A program made the position numbers and the translations under genes. 64,000 bases of DNA from Bacillus sp. OV322. Lineage in GTDB: Bacteria; Bacillota; Bacilli; Bacillales; DSM-1321. The stretch is taken from contig NZ_FOMA01000001.1 of the NCBI RefSeq assembly GCF_900112495.1, forward strand, positions 558,001 through 622,000. The letters are read 5' to 3'. How positions within the stretch are numbered: the stretch's first letter is position 1; each line of letters opens with the position of its first letter. The notes under the pieces are model-generated. The model worked only from the letters and a program-made list of their open reading frames with translations. It was not told where the DNA came from and searched no databases. Positions 29,457 to 38,544 of the stretch are shown here, in pieces.

Positions 29457-29954
29457 TTATTTCACAGTAAATGAGACAACATTTCTTATTGGCTGATCCC
29501 GGTTGGTGCCATTGCCGAAGTAAATATATAAAGGCCCGCCATCTTTGATGGGTTTGCCGTCCACGGAGAAACCAAGCAGGAAATTACTGGCTTCTTGCAT
29601 GGTGAAATGATGTTCTTTACCGCCTGCTGTTACGGTAACTCCGGAAGCGTTTTCATCAGGTTCGGCATTTTTTAGGAATGGCTGAAAGGGAATTATAAAT
29701 GTGCCTGATAAAAGTCTTTGTTTCTCAAATTTTCTTTCTGTTTTTAAAGTAGGGGGGAGAGTGGCCCCTTCCTGTATTTCCTTTTGCCAATGCCTTGCAG
29801 CAGATGCAGTATATTCTTCATCGCCGCTGCGCTCTGTTTTTTCCTCTGAAAAATATGTATCTATCTCAATCTTTCGGTCATCAAAGATCCAGACGCCGGG
29901 ATCAAGGGTAATCTGATATTTTACTTTCCCGTTAATAAAAACGATGGATTCCAT
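29457..29954 (-). CDS. ylaL: YlaL family protein
   Basis: 165-residue soluble protein starting MESIVFINGKVKYQITLDPGVWIFDDRK, very like B. subtilis YlaL over the first 30 residues and similar in length. Some databases call the family peptidyl-prolyl isomerase-like; I see no active-site evidence for that. ATG 29954 has AAAGGA upstream. Single gene. Confidence 0.85.
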   Translation of the reverse strand: MESIVFINGKVKYQITLDPGVWIFDDRKIEIDTYFSEEKTERSGDEEYTASAARHWQKEIQEGATLPPTLKTERKFEKQRLLSGTFIIPFQPFLKNAEPDENASGVTVTAGGKEHHFTMQEASNFLLGFSVDGKPIKDGGPLYIYFGNGTNRDQPIRNVVSFTVK

Positions 29955-30171
29955 TTCAATCAATTCCTTTCTTGGCTGTTTCAAGTATAAGTATAAGCAA
30001 AAATCATGAAATTGTCACAATTGAAGAAATGAAAAACGTGCATCAGTTTGAAATCGAAAATCCCTGCAGTTCCCTTTTGGTGTGACGCTGAGTTACTTTC
30101 AGGCAAATAAGAGGCAGGAATCCTGAGTGACTCCTGCAGTAAAACGGAGCCCTTGTAAACTTATAAGTTCC

Positions 30172-30200
30172 TTGCTTTTTCATGAAAGTAAGGGTAAAAT
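30172..30200 (+). promoter_or_regulatory. ylaN promoter
   Basis: TTGCTT (30172-30177), 17-bp spacer, TAAAAT (30195-30200). Confidence 0.65.
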
Positions 30201-30243
30201 TTATAGATAAGATTTAATCGCTTTTTGAGCGGGGGGATTTATT

Positions 30244-30525
30244 ATGGCATCTGAAATGCTTGTTAATCATCAAGAAAAAGCCTATGCTTTGTTAAAAGCA
30301 GATGCTGACAAGATTCTGAAGCTAATTAAAGTACAAATGGACAATCTTACTATGCCTCAATGCCCTCTTTATGAAGAGGTTCTCGATACTCAAATGTTCG
30401 GCTTGTCCCGTGAAATAGATTTTGCTGTCCGTCTGGGACTTGTGGATGGTTCAGAGGGAAAAGCTTTATTAGAAGAACTCGAAAGAGAATTATCAGCTTT
30501 ACATGAGGCTTCCTTGCGAAAATAA
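30244..30525 (+). CDS. ylaN: YlaN (UPF0358), iron homeostasis protein
   Basis: 93-residue all-helical protein of the UPF0358 family. In B. subtilis and Staphylococcus it binds iron and the regulator Fur, and is needed for growth at low iron (established for the family). The [20 protein letters not shown] and [11 protein letters not shown] segments are typical. ATG 30244 follows GGGGGG. Ends with a clear terminator. In B. subtilis the next gene is ftsW, which is missing here. Confidence 0.93.
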   Translation: MASEMLVNHQEKAYALLKADADKILKLIKVQMDNLTMPQCPLYEEVLDTQMFGLSREIDFAVRLGLVDGSEGKALLEELERELSALHEASLRK

Positions 30526-30539
30526 ACCTGCAGGATAAT

Positions 30540-30577
30540 AAACTCAAAGTAATCGAACAGATTCTTTGAGTTTTTTT
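30540..30577 (+). terminator. Terminator of ylaN
   Basis: 10-bp stem AAACTCAAAG / CTTTGAGTTT followed by TTTTTTT. Confidence 0.9.
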
Positions 30578-31037
30578 ATTACCCGTTTTATGCTGTAAAC
30601 AAATATTTTTATTTCAGTAAATGGTTTTTTTATATATAATGATAAAAAAGTTGCTGTAAATGATTTTTTTATTGAATTCAGAATATTTTCGTATTATTGT
30701 TTAAGTATTATTTTTAAAGGATACATAATCATATTCATTATTTTCTGTTTATTCCCTATAAATATTATATTTAAATAATTGGATTATCTTAACAGGGAAT
30801 TTCTTTGGAATCTGCCATGTTTATTTATCGAAACGTATAGGGCTATTTCCATTAAAATTGTGAAGTAAAAGACCGAGATTGTTCTCCGTTCTTTTTTTCA
30901 ATATATTCATGTCCATTTCATATTGCAATATTTGAAGGGTGCCGGTATCAGATTTTTGTAAGAATCTTTCTGAGGTGTCCCCCATGGCAAATATGAAATA
31001 AGCAATTCAGCTAAAATACATAAAAGTAGGTGCTATT
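30578..31037. other. AT-rich leader of pycA, ftsW absent
   Basis: 460 bp with no gene. B. subtilis has ftsW between ylaN and pycA; nothing of it is visible. A weak hairpin AGACCGAGATTGTTCTCCGTTCT followed by seven T (30870-30898) could be an attenuator or a leftover terminator. I could not choose a pycA promoter. Confidence 0.5.
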
Positions 31038-34000
31038 ATGAAAAAAAGTCGTATTACAAAAATCCTTGCTGCAAACCGGGGAGAAATCGCAATCAGGATT
31101 TTCAGGGCATGTACCGAGCTGAATATTCGGACAGTTGCCATCTATTCCAAAGAGGACTCTGGCTCTTATCACCGTTATAAAGCTGATGAAGCGTATATAG
31201 TCGGCGAAGGAAAGAAGCCAATCGATGCTTATTTAGATATTGAAGGCATTATTGAAATTGCAAAAAGAAGCGGTGTAGATGCCATTCACCCTGGATACGG
31301 ATTCCTATCGGAGAATATTGATTTTGCAAGACGCTGCGAAGAAGAAGGGATTATATTCATAGGCCCTGAAACAAGGCATTTGGATATGTTCGGCGATAAG
31401 GTAAAAGCAAGGTACCAGGCTGTACAGGCTGAAATCCCGGTTATTCCCGGAAGTGACGGGCCCATTGGAAGTTTGGGAGATGTCGCAGAATTTGGTGAAA
31501 AAAATGGTTTTCCTATTATTATTAAAGCATCATTGGGCGGCGGCGGCCGCGGCATGAGGATCGTCAATAATGCCGGAGAGCTGCAGGAGGCATATGAGCG
31601 TGCAAAGTCAGAAGCGAAGGCCGCTTTCGGCAATGATGAAGTGTATGCCGAAAAATTCATTCAGCATCCAAAGCATATAGAGGTTCAGATTCTGGGTGAC
31701 AAACATGGAAATATCGTACATCTGCATGAGCGGGATTGTTCTGTTCAGAGACGGCATCAAAAGGTTGTGGAGGTAGCTCCGTCTGTATCGATTTCTGCGG
31801 AATTGCGGACACGTATTTGTGAAGCGGCTGTAAATTTAATGAAAAATGTAAATTACATCAATGCAGGTACAGTCGAATTCCTTGTGGCAAATGATGAATT
31901 TTATTTTATTGAAGTCAATCCAAGGGTTCAGGTTGAACATACCATTACTGAAATGGTAACAGGCATTGACATTGTTCAGTCACAGATTTTAATAGCAGAA
32001 GGATTTGAGCTTCACGACTCGACAACGGCCATTCCTGCACAGGAAGATATACAAACACATGGCTTTGCCATTCAGTCCCGTGTCACAACGGAAGATCCCT
32101 TAAATAACTTTATGCCTGATACCGGAAAAATCATGGCCTACAGGTCAGGCGGAGGTTTTGGGGTGCGCCTGGATGCCGGTAACGCCTTTCAGGGAGCGGT
32201 TATAACACCTTTTTATGATTCATTGCTTGTAAAGCTGTCAACACACGGCATGACCTTTGAAAAAGCGGCCGCCAAGATGGTCAGGAACTTAAAGGAATTC
32301 AGGATACGAGGCATCAAAACGAACATTCCATTTTTAGAGAACGTTATTAAACATGAGAAATTCAAAAAGGGAGAATACGATACTTCCTTTATTGATGACA
32401 CTCCTGAGCTGTTTGTTTTTCCTAAAAGAAAAGACCGGGGCACGAAAATGCTCAGTTATATAGGGAACGTTACAGTAAATGGATTTCCGGGAATTGAAAA
32501 AAAGAAAAAACCGGTTTTTGACAAAGTGGATATCAGCAGGCTGAAAACAAGCAAGGATATTCAAAGCGGAACCAAACAGATTCTTGAAGCTATGGGTCCA
32601 GAAGGTCTTGCGAATTGGATCAAAGGGCAGAATGAAGTCCTCATCACCGATACTACATTCCGCGATGCCCATCAGTCTTTGCTTGCAACAAGGGTCAGAA
32701 CAAGGGATCTGCTTCAAATAGCGGAACCTACTGCCAAGCTTTTGCCTCATTTATTCTCCCTGGAAATGTGGGGAGGGGCAACATTTGATGTCGCATACCG
32801 TTTCCTTAAGGAAGATCCTTGGGACAGGCTGCTCCGGATGCGCGAAAAGGCGCCGAATGTTTTATTTCAAATGCTGCTGCGTGCATCCAATGCTGTCGGA
32901 TATAAAAATTATCCAGACAACGTAATTAAAGAGTTTGTCGATAAATCTGCTTCTGCTGGAATTGACGTATTCCGGATTTTCGACAGCCTTAATTTCGTTA
33001 AAGGAATGGAAGTTGCGATTGATTCAGTCCGCAGTTCCGGAAAAGTAGCTGAAGCCGCGATTTGCTATACAGGTGATATAAACGATCCATCGAGAAGAAA
33101 GTATGATATTGATTATTATAAAAACTTGGCAAAAGAACTGGAAAATCAGGGAGCACATATCCTTGGTATAAAAGATATGGCAGGGCTGCTAAAGCCTGAG
33201 GCTGCTTATCGCCTGATCTCTGAGTTAAAGGATACTATTGATATCCCCATCCATTTGCATACACATGATACGAGCGGAAACGGGATTTACATGTATGCAA
33301 AGGCAATAGAAGCAGGTGTGGATATTGTCGATACAGCTATCGGCTCCATGGCAGGGCTGACTTCACAGCCAAGTTCCCAGACTTTGTATTATGCCCTTGA
33401 AGGCACAAAAAGGCAGCCTAAGCTTGATATTGATTCACTTGAGGAATTATCAGGGTACTGGGCAGGTGTCAGGGAGTATTACAAGGATTTTGAAAGCGGC
33501 ATGGTGGCGCCCCATACAGAAATCTACAAGCATGAAATGCCTGGTGGCCAGTACAGCAACTTGCAGCAGCAGGCAAAAGCAGTCGGTTTGGGTGAACGCT
33601 GGAATGAAGTAAAAGAGATGTATCAAAGAGTCAATGCCATGTTTGGCGATATTGTAAAAGTTACACCTTCTTCAAAAGTGGTAGGAGACATGGCACTTTT
33701 CATGGTGCAAAACGATTTGGATGAGGAAGCTGTTATAGCAAAAGGAAAATCAATTGATTTTCCGGATTCAGTTATTGAATTGTTCGAAGGTTATCTTGGC
33801 CAGCCAAGCGGAGGCTTTCCAAAAGAACTGCAGCAGGCCATATTGAAAGACAGGAAGCCAATTACGGTAAGGCCGGGAGAGCTTCTTGAAGATGTCGATT
33901 TCGATAGTCTTAAAGAAGAGCTATACAGGGAAATCAACAGGCCTGTCACAAGCTTTGATGCGCTGGCATATGCCCTATATCCAAAGGTTTTTCTTGATTA

Positions 34001-34481
34001 TGTGAAAACGATTGAACAGTTTGGGGATGTTTCAAACCTGGACACTCCTACCTTTTTATATGGAATGAGGCTTGGAGAAGAAATTGAGGTTGAAATAGAA
34101 ACTGGAAAGACACTGATTGTGAAACTAGTATCTATCGGCCAGGCAGAGGCCGATGGAACCAGGGCCATTTATTTCGAACTGAACGGCCAGTCCCGCGAGG
34201 TTGTCATTAAGGATGAGAGCATTAAATCATCTGTCCAAAGCAAAATGAAAGCAAATCCCAAGGATCCATCTCACATTGGAGCAACAATGCCAGGAACAGT
34301 ATTGCGTGTCGTTGCTGAAAAGGGAGAAAAGGTGAAACAAGGCGACCATTTGATTATAACTGAAGCCATGAAAATGGAAACTACTGTACAGGCTCCTTAT
34401 TCAGGAACCATTAAAGAAATACATGTTAAAGACGGCGAAGGTATCAGCACTGGAGATTTGCTCATTGAAATCGAGAAGTAA
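31038..34481 (+). CDS. pycA: Pyruvate carboxylase
   Basis: 1147-residue single-chain biotin enzyme making oxaloacetate from pyruvate and bicarbonate with ATP (anaplerosis). Domains: biotin carboxylase (about 1-455, ATP loop GGGGRGMR, active site IEVNPRVQVEHT), carboxyltransferase (about 530-800, DTTFRDAHQSLLATR and metal ligands in HLHTHDTSG), the PYC/OADA linker, and the C-terminal biotinyl domain with EAMKMETT (biotin on K1112). Usual full length. Stand-alone transcription unit between ylaN and ctaA. Confidence 0.98.
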   Translation: MKKSRITKILAANRGEIAIRIFRACTELNIRTVAIYSKEDSGSYHRYKADEAYIVGEGKKPIDAYLDIEGIIEIAKRSGVDAIHPGYGFLSENIDFARRCEEEGIIFIGPETRHLDMFGDKVKARYQAVQAEIPVIPGSDGPIGSLGDVAEFGEKNGFPIIIKASLGGGGRGMRIVNNAGELQEAYERAKSEAKAAFGNDEVYAEKFIQHPKHIEVQILGDKHGNIVHLHERDCSVQRRHQKVVEVAPSVSISAELRTRICEAAVNLMKNVNYINAGTVEFLVANDEFYFIEVNPRVQVEHTITEMVTGIDIVQSQILIAEGFELHDSTTAIPAQEDIQTHGFAIQSRVTTEDPLNNFMPDTGKIMAYRSGGGFGVRLDAGNAFQGAVITPFYDSLLVKLSTHGMTFEKAAAKMVRNLKEFRIRGIKTNIPFLENVIKHEKFKKGEYDTSFIDDTPELFVFPKRKDRGTKMLSYIGNVTVNGFPGIEKKKKPVFDKVDISRLKTSKDIQSGTKQILEAMGPEGLANWIKGQNEVLITDTTFRDAHQSLLATRVRTRDLLQIAEPTAKLLPHLFSLEMWGGATFDVAYRFLKEDPWDRLLRMREKAPNVLFQMLLRASNAVGYKNYPDNVIKEFVDKSASAGIDVFRIFDSLNFVKGMEVAIDSVRSSGKVAEAAICYTGDINDPSRRKYDIDYYKNLAKELENQGAHILGIKDMAGLLKPEAAYRLISELKDTIDIPIHLHTHDTSGNGIYMYAKAIEAGVDIVDTAIGSMAGLTSQPSSQTLYYALEGTKRQPKLDIDSLEELSGYWAGVREYYKDFESGMVAPHTEIYKHEMPGGQYSNLQQQAKAVGLGERWNEVKEMYQRVNAMFGDIVKVTPSSKVVGDMALFMVQNDLDEEAVIAKGKSIDFPDSVIELFEGYLGQPSGGFPKELQQAILKDRKPITVRPGELLEDVDFDSLKEELYREINRPVTSFDALAYALYPKVFLDYVKTIEQFGDVSNLDTPTFLYGMRLGEEIEVEIETGKTLIVKLVSIGQAEADGTRAIYFELNGQSREVVIKDESIKSSVQSKMKANPKDPSHIGATMPGTVLRVVAEKGEKVKQGDHLIITEAMKMETTVQAPYSGTIKEIHVKDGEGISTGDLLIEIEK

Positions 34482-34523
34482 ATAATCAGAAAGAGTGCAG
34501 ACTTTAAAGCATCCCGTTTTAAA

Positions 34524-34569
34524 GAAACAGAAAAAAGGCTATCTCATAGAGATGCCTTTTTTCTGTTTC
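34524..34569. terminator. Long bidirectional terminator pycA/ctaA
   Basis: 16-bp stem GAAACAGAAAAAAGGC / GCCTTTTTTCTGTTTC plus inner ATCTC/GAGAT; it works on both strands between converging pycA and ctaA. Confidence 0.95.
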
Positions 34570-34609
34570 TGGCCCGAATGATGTACCGCCATGAGCGGGA
34601 CCTGCTTCG

Positions 34610-35590
34610 CTATATAATATTACCCTTTTGCGAAGGCTGGAGATTAACAACCTTATTTTTGGAGGCGATCTGTGCCTGGGCAGAAAAACTGTTTTTCTTG
34701 CTCCGGCTTGTTAAAAGCAGCAAATAACTCAATACGCCAAAGAAGCAGGAAATGAATACTACATGTGCAAGGGAAACGATTAGGTTTAGCCTCGTAACGA
34801 TAATCAGAATGCCTGCAAGTGCCTGGAAAGTAATTAAGGAAAAAGCGGTTATCCATCCCCAATAAATTACTTTTTGATGTCTGTATCTGCTTATGGCAGT
34901 GTAGGTAGCAATCCCAGCCCAGATAAAAATTAATCCGGCAGCACCCCTATGCCCCATCTGCACCCATTCGTAAAGATTGCCTGGGAGAGAGGGGCTGCTG
35001 TTTACGCACAAAGGCCAGTCTTTACATACCAGGCTGGATTTCGTGTGCCTGACAAGTGCCCCTGTATAGACCACAATATATGTATAAATCATCAGTCCGT
35101 ATATATGGAATTTCATCGTTTTATCGACGATCAGTTTTTTTGCATCGAATTTTTTGTCCACCTCAAAAATAAGAAGAGTCAGCAGGAGCACTGAGGCAAA
35201 GGATATTAAGGAAATCCCAAAATGAAGGGCCATAATAAAACTGGATTGACCCCAAAGCACAGCTCCTGCACCAATCAGTGCCTGTACTGCCAAAAAAATG
35301 AAAGACATAAGTGACAGAAGCTTTGTTTCCCTGATATGGCCAATGCTTTTCCAGGACCAGACCGAAAGTATTAAAACCATGAATCCCACTGAACCGGAAA
35401 TGAGGCGGTGTGCCAGTTCAATCAAGAGAGCAGGAGTAATATCCGAAGGGACAAACCTTCCTTCACATAGAGGCCAGGAACGTCCGCAGCCCATTCCTGA
35501 GTCAGTTTTAGTTACAAGAGCGCCGCCCAGCAATATTAAAAGCATTCCTATTGTCGTTAATACCGCAAACCACTTTAATGCCCGATACAC
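34610..35590 (-). CDS. ctaA: Heme A synthase
   Basis: 326-residue membrane enzyme with eight helices that oxidises the methyl group of heme O to a formyl group. The cysteine pair C35/C42 ([15 protein letters not shown]), the first-half EXXXH (ELAHR) and the histidines in [16 protein letters not shown] and LAHVVFIS match the B. subtilis enzyme. GTG start with GAGGTGAG upstream. The C-terminus runs about 20 residues longer than B. subtilis CtaA. Divergent from ctaBCDEFG. Confidence 0.96.
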   Translation of the reverse strand: MYRALKWFAVLTTIGMLLILLGGALVTKTDSGMGCGRSWPLCEGRFVPSDITPALLIELAHRLISGSVGFMVLILSVWSWKSIGHIRETKLLSLMSFIFLAVQALIGAGAVLWGQSSFIMALHFGISLISFASVLLLTLLIFEVDKKFDAKKLIVDKTMKFHIYGLMIYTYIVVYTGALVRHTKSSLVCKDWPLCVNSSPSLPGNLYEWVQMGHRGAAGLIFIWAGIATYTAISRYRHQKVIYWGWITAFSLITFQALAGILIIVTRLNLIVSLAHVVFISCFFGVLSYLLLLTSRSKKNSFSAQAQIASKNKVVNLQPSQKGNII

Positions 35591-36292
35591 CCAGTCTCAC
35601 CTCTTTAATTCTAAGTTCGCTATAAGCACGATAAGCATTCGTTGAATCGCTTGCTGTTCATATTGGCCTTTATTGGTTAATCATAGCATAAAAGAAAAGA
35701 ATTATTTCAAAAAAACTCAATAATTAAACTTTTTTGATATTATTCAACTTACCTCTTTTTTGAAGAATTGTAAATAAAAAATGTAAACGCTCTTACAAGC
35801 TGGATGTTTGAAAATGCACTGTGCAGCTGATAAAACTAATAGGGGAGAAAGGGATAGTATATATAGCAAAGTAATTAAAATTCCATGTGTGAATAGTGCC
35901 TGCGGGACGATGCCGTGTTAAGAAGGAGGAATATTTACGGGAAAGGGATTACAGCACCCGGCCCGTTTGGCATTCAGGGTTTTTAATAGCAGGAGATTCT
36001 TGAAATTATAGAGATTGAGTCACAATTTGGTCAAAAATTATACAAAAAAAATCCACAAAATTGGATTAAAGTATGATTTAATAGACTCAAGAAGGATACT
36101 TAAACTTTTATTCGTGGTAATATAATGATATAGAAATAAAATATATTATATTAGGATTTCGTTGACAGTGATATAGGAATGAAGCTGATTCTTTGTTGAC
36201 ACTTCCTTGATTGCAAATGCAAAAAAAAAATATGAAATAATAAGCAGAAGACGTTTTTTGTGTTTGCTGAAATATTCAAAGGAGGAACATAT
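35591..36292. promoter_or_regulatory. Divergent ctaA/ctaB control region
   Basis: About 700 bp without genes, very AT-rich. It holds a cre-like site (35782-35795) and a TATAAT at 36121-36126 whose -35 (ACTTAA) is weak, consistent with an activator-dependent promoter such as ResD uses in B. subtilis. TTGACA boxes at 36164 and 36196 lack matching -10 hexamers. Confidence 0.5.
35782..35795. promoter_or_regulatory. cre-like site upstream of ctaA/ctaB
   Basis: TGTAAACGCTCTTA matches the CcpA operator TGWAARCGYTWNCW at 12 of 14 positions. Confidence 0.5.
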
Positions 36293-37219
36293 ATGTCTAA
36301 CAGGGCACTGACAGAAGCCGACATAAAAAACGGCGAAGCATCCCTTATTCCAGAAACAACTGCCTGGAAAGACTTTACGGCGCTTATCAAAGTTGGAATA
36401 GTAAATTCCAATATGATTACGACTTTTACGGGCTTATGGCTGGCTCTTCATTTTTCAGGCATGCATTTTTTAACTAATCTTGACACTGTTTTCTTCGTCC
36501 TGGCTGGTTCAGCACTAATCATTGCGGGATCATGCAGCTTAAATAATTTTTATGACCGCGATATCGATCATTTGATGGAAAGAACCAAAAACAGACCTAC
36601 TGTAACTGGAAAAGTCAGTCCTGCCAAGGTATTGACACTTAGTCTCATTCTAATCGCACTAGGGCTGTTTTTGCTTGGCTTAACAAATATGACTGCTGCA
36701 TTCATCGGCTTTATCGGTGTTTTTTCATATGTAGTGCTATATACAATGATTTCTAAACGGCGTTTTGTCTCAAATACGATTGTAGGCAGCATCTCCGGTG
36801 CCGTTCCTCCGCTTATCGGATGGGCAGCTGTCGATCCGGGTCTTGATACAATGGCTTGGGTGCTATTTATGATTATGTTTCTATGGCAGCCTCCCCACTT
36901 TTATGCCTTGGCAATGAAACGTGTGGAAGAATACCGGGCGGCAGGCATTCCAATGCTTCCAGTCATAAAAGGATTCAAAGCAACGAAACGGTCTATTGTC
37001 TTGTGGGTTGCATGCCTTGTTGCCGTTCCATTCTTTCTTACCTCACTGGGCCTTCCGCTTGTAATTCTGGCTTCAGTACTGACGGCCGGATGGCTTGCAC
37101 TTGGCCTTTACGGCTATAAAATGAAAGACGATTTAAAATGGGCCAGGCTAATGTTTGTCTACTCCTTGAATTACATGACCATTTTGTATGTTGCTATGGT
37201 TATCGTCACCGTAATATAA
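36293..37219 (+). CDS. ctaB: Heme O synthase (protoheme IX farnesyltransferase)
   Basis: 308-residue UbiA-family polytopic membrane enzyme that adds a farnesyl chain to heme B. Asp-rich prenyl-diphosphate site [20 protein letters not shown] and the [11 protein letters not shown] loop are present. ATG 36293 has AAAGGAGG eight bases upstream; an earlier in-frame TTG/ATG is not supported. First gene of the cta operon, though a hairpin and about 210 bp separate it from ctaC. Confidence 0.96.
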   Translation: MSNRALTEADIKNGEASLIPETTAWKDFTALIKVGIVNSNMITTFTGLWLALHFSGMHFLTNLDTVFFVLAGSALIIAGSCSLNNFYDRDIDHLMERTKNRPTVTGKVSPAKVLTLSLILIALGLFLLGLTNMTAAFIGFIGVFSYVVLYTMISKRRFVSNTIVGSISGAVPPLIGWAAVDPGLDTMAWVLFMIMFLWQPPHFYALAMKRVEEYRAAGIPMLPVIKGFKATKRSIVLWVACLVAVPFFLTSLGLPLVILASVLTAGWLALGLYGYKMKDDLKWARLMFVYSLNYMTILYVAMVIVTVI

Positions 37220-37226
37220 TTAAATG

Positions 37227-37264
37227 ACTATCCGGCAGCTTCTTGAATTGCCGGATAGTTTAAT
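37227..37264 (+). terminator. Hairpin between ctaB and ctaC
   Basis: 11-bp perfect stem ACTATCCGGCA / TGCCGGATAGT followed by TTTAATA. A likely partial terminator, implying that ctaC also has its own promoter. Confidence 0.65.
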
Positions 37265-37431
37265 ACATAACAGAACATCATCTTTTGTACCGGCATACAT
37301 AATAAAGCTTGATTCCTATCCTTTTTTTGGGGATTCTTTCTGATTTGCAGAATTTATATAGAGAGAATTTTATTAACCATTCACATCTTTAGAATATGTG
37401 AAATTTTGACGAAAGAGGGGTTTCATAAGCT

Positions 37432-38514
37432 ATGAAAAAAAAGCTGCAAAAATGGCGTCTGTTTTCAATTTTTGCAATTTTGGCGCTAATTCTATCCGGG
37501 TGCGGAAAGCCTTACCTGTCTGCATTAACGCCAGCTGGAGAAGTAGCGAAAAAACAGTATGACCTGATGATCCTCAGCACGATGATCATGGTACTGGTAA
37601 TCGTTGCTGTTATTGTGCTTTTCGCTGTTGTAATGGTGCGCTTCCGCCGCAGAAAAGGGGATGAATCAATTCCCAGGCAGGTTGAAGGGAATCACAAACT
37701 TGAAATCATTTGGACTGTTATTCCTATTATCCTTTTAATCGTCCTGGCTGTTCCTACTGTTATAAGCACGTTTGACTTTGCGGATACAAAAGCCATGGAA
37801 AAGAAAGATAAAGCAGGGAAGACGAAGGATGCCCTTGTAGTAAATGTAAGGGCCAACTTATACTGGTGGGAATTTGAATATCCTGATTTAGGGATTGTCA
37901 CCAGTCAGGAACTCGTAGTCCCGACTGGCCAAAAGGTTTACTTCAATTTAAAGGCTTCCGATGTGAAGCATTCATTTTGGATTCCTGCAGTAGGAGGTAA
38001 AATGGATACCAATGTTGATGGAGTAAATAAATTCTGGCTGGAGTTTGATCCGAAGAAATCAGAGGACGTCGGCAACATGTTCTATGGTAAGTGTGCTGAA
38101 CTGTGCGGTCCATCCCATGCACTTATGGATTTTAAGGTGAAAACTAAATCCAAGGCAGATTTTAATCAGTGGGCAGCAGATATGAAAGCGGTTAAAAAAC
38201 CGGCTGCTGCTGGAAATCTTTCAAAAGAGGGCGAAGCAGTGTTTAACAAATCCTGTATTGGATGCCATGCGGTTACCCCTACAGATGCAAGGCCTGAAAA
38301 AGCACGCCAGGCGCCAAACTTAGCTAACTTTGGGGAGCGGGAACGGATTGCTGGTGTTTTAAAGCATAATGAAGAAAATCTGAAAAAATGGCTTCAAAAT
38401 CCTGAAGAGTATAAACCGGGCAATAAAATGACCGGAAAATACGGAAAGCTTACAGATCAGCAGCTGGATGCACTCTCTGCATACTTAATGGGTCTGAAAG
38501 TGGAAGAACAATAG
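37432..38514 (+). CDS. ctaC: caa3 cytochrome c oxidase subunit II
   Basis: 360 residues. Lipoprotein signal (LSGC, Cys24), two membrane helices (about 43-68 and 88-108), the cupredoxin domain with the CuA centre CAELCGPSH, and a fused C-terminal cytochrome c domain with heme motif CIGCH and a distal Met (NKMTGKYG). The fusion marks a caa3-type oxidase that takes electrons from cytochrome c. ATG 37432 follows AAAGAGGGG. Upstream of ctaD by 30 bases. Confidence 0.97.
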   Translation: MKKKLQKWRLFSIFAILALILSGCGKPYLSALTPAGEVAKKQYDLMILSTMIMVLVIVAVIVLFAVVMVRFRRRKGDESIPRQVEGNHKLEIIWTVIPIILLIVLAVPTVISTFDFADTKAMEKKDKAGKTKDALVVNVRANLYWWEFEYPDLGIVTSQELVVPTGQKVYFNLKASDVKHSFWIPAVGGKMDTNVDGVNKFWLEFDPKKSEDVGNMFYGKCAELCGPSHALMDFKVKTKSKADFNQWAADMKAVKKPAAAGNLSKEGEAVFNKSCIGCHAVTPTDARPEKARQAPNLANFGERERIAGVLKHNEENLKKWLQNPEEYKPGNKMTGKYGKLTDQQLDALSAYLMGLKVEEQ

Positions 38515-38544
38515 GGGAATATTGATTGAATAGGGGGTTGGATT

